A stretch of 6,661 bases of DNA, taken from positions 1-6,661 of the forward strand of contig DTYO01000066.1 of assembly GCA_012961845.1 (NCBI GenBank), read 5' to 3'. The stretch comes from Thermodesulfobacteriaceae bacterium. GTDB taxonomy: Bacteria > Desulfobacterota > Dissulfuribacteria > Dissulfuribacterales > UBA3076. Under the pieces are notes generated by a model. The model had not been told where the DNA came from, did not search any database, and saw nothing but the letters and a program-made list of their open reading frames with translations. Shown one piece after another: positions 5,009 through 6,661 of this stretch. The position numbers were made by a program, and so were the translations under genes. Position 1 is the first letter of the stretch. Each line of letters starts with the position of its first letter.

Positions 5009-6661
5009 CTAACGCTCTATTTTGTAAAATATATCTACTCCCTGGACAGTTCCTGTTTCTGTCTGGATCTGAATATTTTCATTGAAATCGTAGAGCAGCT
5101 TGATCTTGCTGGTCATTTTGTCGAATTCATTGATATACTGGAGGTAAAGATCAGGACTGAGATATTTCCCTATCACCAGGGAAATATCTTCAGCACTGCT
5201 GTCCGTCTCAAGCCTCAGTTCATCGAGGCCTGCTATTGTCCCCACCTTTTCGGCAAGATAATTTCCCGCCGCGGCCACAATCCTGTCGGAGACATTATTT
5301 CCACTGTATTTTCCATTCCTCGAACCTGTAAAAAGAAAGGCTATAGCGTCGGACTGGGGCATGGCCGGACTGGAAAAAACAGTAAGCACGGGTCTCTTCA
5401 GAGTCCCCTTGATTCTTACACCAGCACTGATGTTGTCCGCCTCGCGAGAAGCCGTGAGGTTGATTCCCGGGTTGTCCAGAGGGGTGTCTGAAAAAATCAA
5501 TTTTCCGGTATCTACGGTCAGATCCAGACCGAACGCCCTGTATTTCCCGTCTTCAATGGCCAGACACCCAGTTCCAAGAGGTGTTTTACCGGGTTCCTGC
5601 GCAATACGCAGATTCCCATTTATTCCACCCTTGAGACCATAACCTTCGAAAGACACATGTTCCCCCATACGGACTCTGACATCCACATTGATTTTCGGAT
5701 TATCAGCGGACTCATCCACATCTTGACCTGCTATCACTACATCATGCGAAGGAGCCACGGTGCCTTCCGCCATTGTGACCGGACGGATCCGGGCCCTGGG
5801 AACCAGAACTTCGCCTGTCAGCATCATCCCGCGGCTGTCCACACCAAAATGCAGATCAGGCGACACAAAGATCAAAGCTTCATAGGTGTCGACAATCTTG
5901 AAATCCTTGCCTTTCAAGTAGAAATCTGCCTTCCATCCCTGTTCATTCAGACATTCAGAGGTTACGGAAACCTTCATTTCACCTTTGCCGGACCGCATCC
6001 TCCCGCTACCTTTTATCCTTCCCGGACCAGGACTTTCAACATCGAGCTCCGGCACCTCGATTCTCACACTTAGGGCAGGTATATCAAAACCGGCATCGGC
6101 CGACCTTAAGCCTCCACTCAGAGAGACTCTTCCCAGTGTACCCGACATCTCTGCATCAAGGGCAGCAGAGCCTTTAATACTGGCCACCCGGGGAACCAGC
6201 GCTGAAAGCATCGACAGGTCTGACAGGTCCATCCTCACATATGCTGAAATCTTCTGTTCCGGGGCTGCAGGAGAATCAGGACGCCATTCAGGCAGATTGA
6301 CCCGGGCTTCAAGGGAACCCATGCCGGACAGCGGAACAGCCAGCTCTCCGTACAGTCCTTTCTGACCGGCTTTCAGATCCAGAGATGCCCGTCTAAATGG
6401 AATCACATGCTGTTCATGTTCATGGCTGACCTCCACCTTTCCCGCCGTCACCTCGACTGCTGCCGAACCGGACAAGATCCCGCCTTCCAGGACCAGATCC
6501 ATACCGCCGTTCAGCTGCCCATCGAGCGATACCTGATCCGGCAGAAAGGCTGAAGCGGCCGCCAGTCCAATTTCCTGAAAATCTCCAGCAACTTTCCATG
6601 ACCCGGGTCCTTGGTAATCCATGGCAATACATCCCCTGGAACCGCCTGCCCGGTCCGCAAA
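5009..6661 (-). CDS. tamB: TamB-family translocation and assembly module protein, C-terminal part (5' end beyond the window)
   Basis: TamB is an inner-membrane-anchored protein whose long beta-rich, lipid-binding groove spans the periplasm and works with an Omp85 partner (TamA or BamA) in outer-membrane protein assembly and phospholipid transport. The visible 550 residues are open to the right edge: 13 in-frame codons precede the first ATG (6620-6622), so that ATG is internal and the N-terminal membrane anchor is missing here. Evidence is the run of alternating polar/hydrophobic beta strands ending in the TamB (DUF490) C-terminal domain. In fragment numbering this shows SFEGYGLKGGINGNLRI (about 337-353); FSDTPLDNPGINLTASR (about 390-406); GTLKRPVLTVFSSP with the following MPQSDAIAFLF (about 419-444), the family hallmark; and YLSPDLYLQYINEFDK (about 500-515). 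It ends with a beta-signal-like strand in IFYKIER. Family members usually exceed 1000 residues, so roughly half is absent. The TAG stop is 220 bases before the Ig-like lipoprotein start. Confidence 0.93.
   Translation of the reverse strand, partial: FADRAGGSRGCIAMDYQGPGSWKVAGDFQEIGLAAASAFLPDQVSLDGQLNGGMDLVLEGGILSGSAAVEVTAGKVEVSHEHEQHVIPFRRASLDLKAGQKGLYGELAVPLSGMGSLEARVNLPEWRPDSPAAPEQKISAYVRMDLSDLSMLSALVPRVASIKGSAALDAEMSGTLGRVSLSGGLRSADAGFDIPALSVRIEVPELDVESPGPGRIKGSGRMRSGKGEMKVSVTSECLNEQGWKADFYLKGKDFKIVDTYEALIFVSPDLHFGVDSRGMMLTGEVLVPRARIRPVTMAEGTVAPSHDVVIAGQDVDESADNPKINVDVRVRMGEHVSFEGYGLKGGINGNLRIAQEPGKTPLGTGCLAIEDGKYRAFGLDLTVDTGKLIFSDTPLDNPGINLTASREADNISAGVRIKGTLKRPVLTVFSSPAMPQSDAIAFLFTGSRNGKYSGNNVSDRIVAAAGNYLAEKVGTIAGLDELRLETDSSAEDISLVIGKYLSPDLYLQYINEFDKMTSKIKLLYDFNENIQIQTETGTVQGVDIFYKIER

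Noticed and set aside
4607..6340. A shared word gacagcggaacagc near 4607 in the lipoprotein gene and near 6326 in tamB
   Set aside because: Both encode the short peptide AVPLSG in unrelated contexts, with no flanking similarity; best read as chance plus shared codon preference, not as a recombination repeat.
6620..6622. ATG taken as the real start of tamB
   Set aside because: The frame stays open upstream to the window edge, no good ribosome binding site precedes it, and the N-terminal membrane anchor expected for TamB is absent, so the gene begins outside the window.

Overview
The window reads almost entirely on the minus strand, so transcription runs from the right edge to the left. It holds the 3' two-thirds or less of a tamB gene (5009-6661, 5' end off the window), a 220-base AT-rich gap, one very large gene for a 1488-residue lipoprotein built only of immunoglobulin-like domains (322-4788), a rho-independent terminator just behind it (240-290), a short leader region, and the first 37 codons of another minus-strand gene that leaves the window at base 1. 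No tRNA, rRNA, CRISPR, insertion sequence or attachment site was seen.

The organism is a Gram-negative (diderm) bacterium: TamB bridges inner and outer membrane, and the large lipoprotein carries a type II signal peptide with a non-Asp residue after the lipid cysteine, which fits the outer membrane. The intermediate base composition and long invasin/BIG-type lipoproteins fit the deltaproteobacterial (Desulfobacterota) lineages, but that placement is an impression and not a measured result.

The large lipoprotein is the striking object. Its 1488 residues divide without remainder into a signal peptide and 17 successive beta-sandwich units. Fifteen are of one BIG2-like type of about 83-90 residues (units 1 and 3-16). 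Two are of a different, BIG1/invasin-like type (unit 2 and the C-terminal unit 17). There is no enzymatic, LPXTG, autotransporter or other C-terminal domain, so it looks like a pure extended rod tethered to lipid at its N-terminus. Its placement directly downstream of tamB, on the same strand, suggests (inference) that the envelope-assembly protein and the rod may work together, although the 220-base gap also allows an independent promoter.

The partial gene at the left edge is short but has a good ribosome binding site, an in-frame upstream stop and a protein-like beta-strand pattern. Its N-terminus loosely resembles baseplate-hub proteins of contractile tails (GpD/VgrG-like), which is a weak guess.
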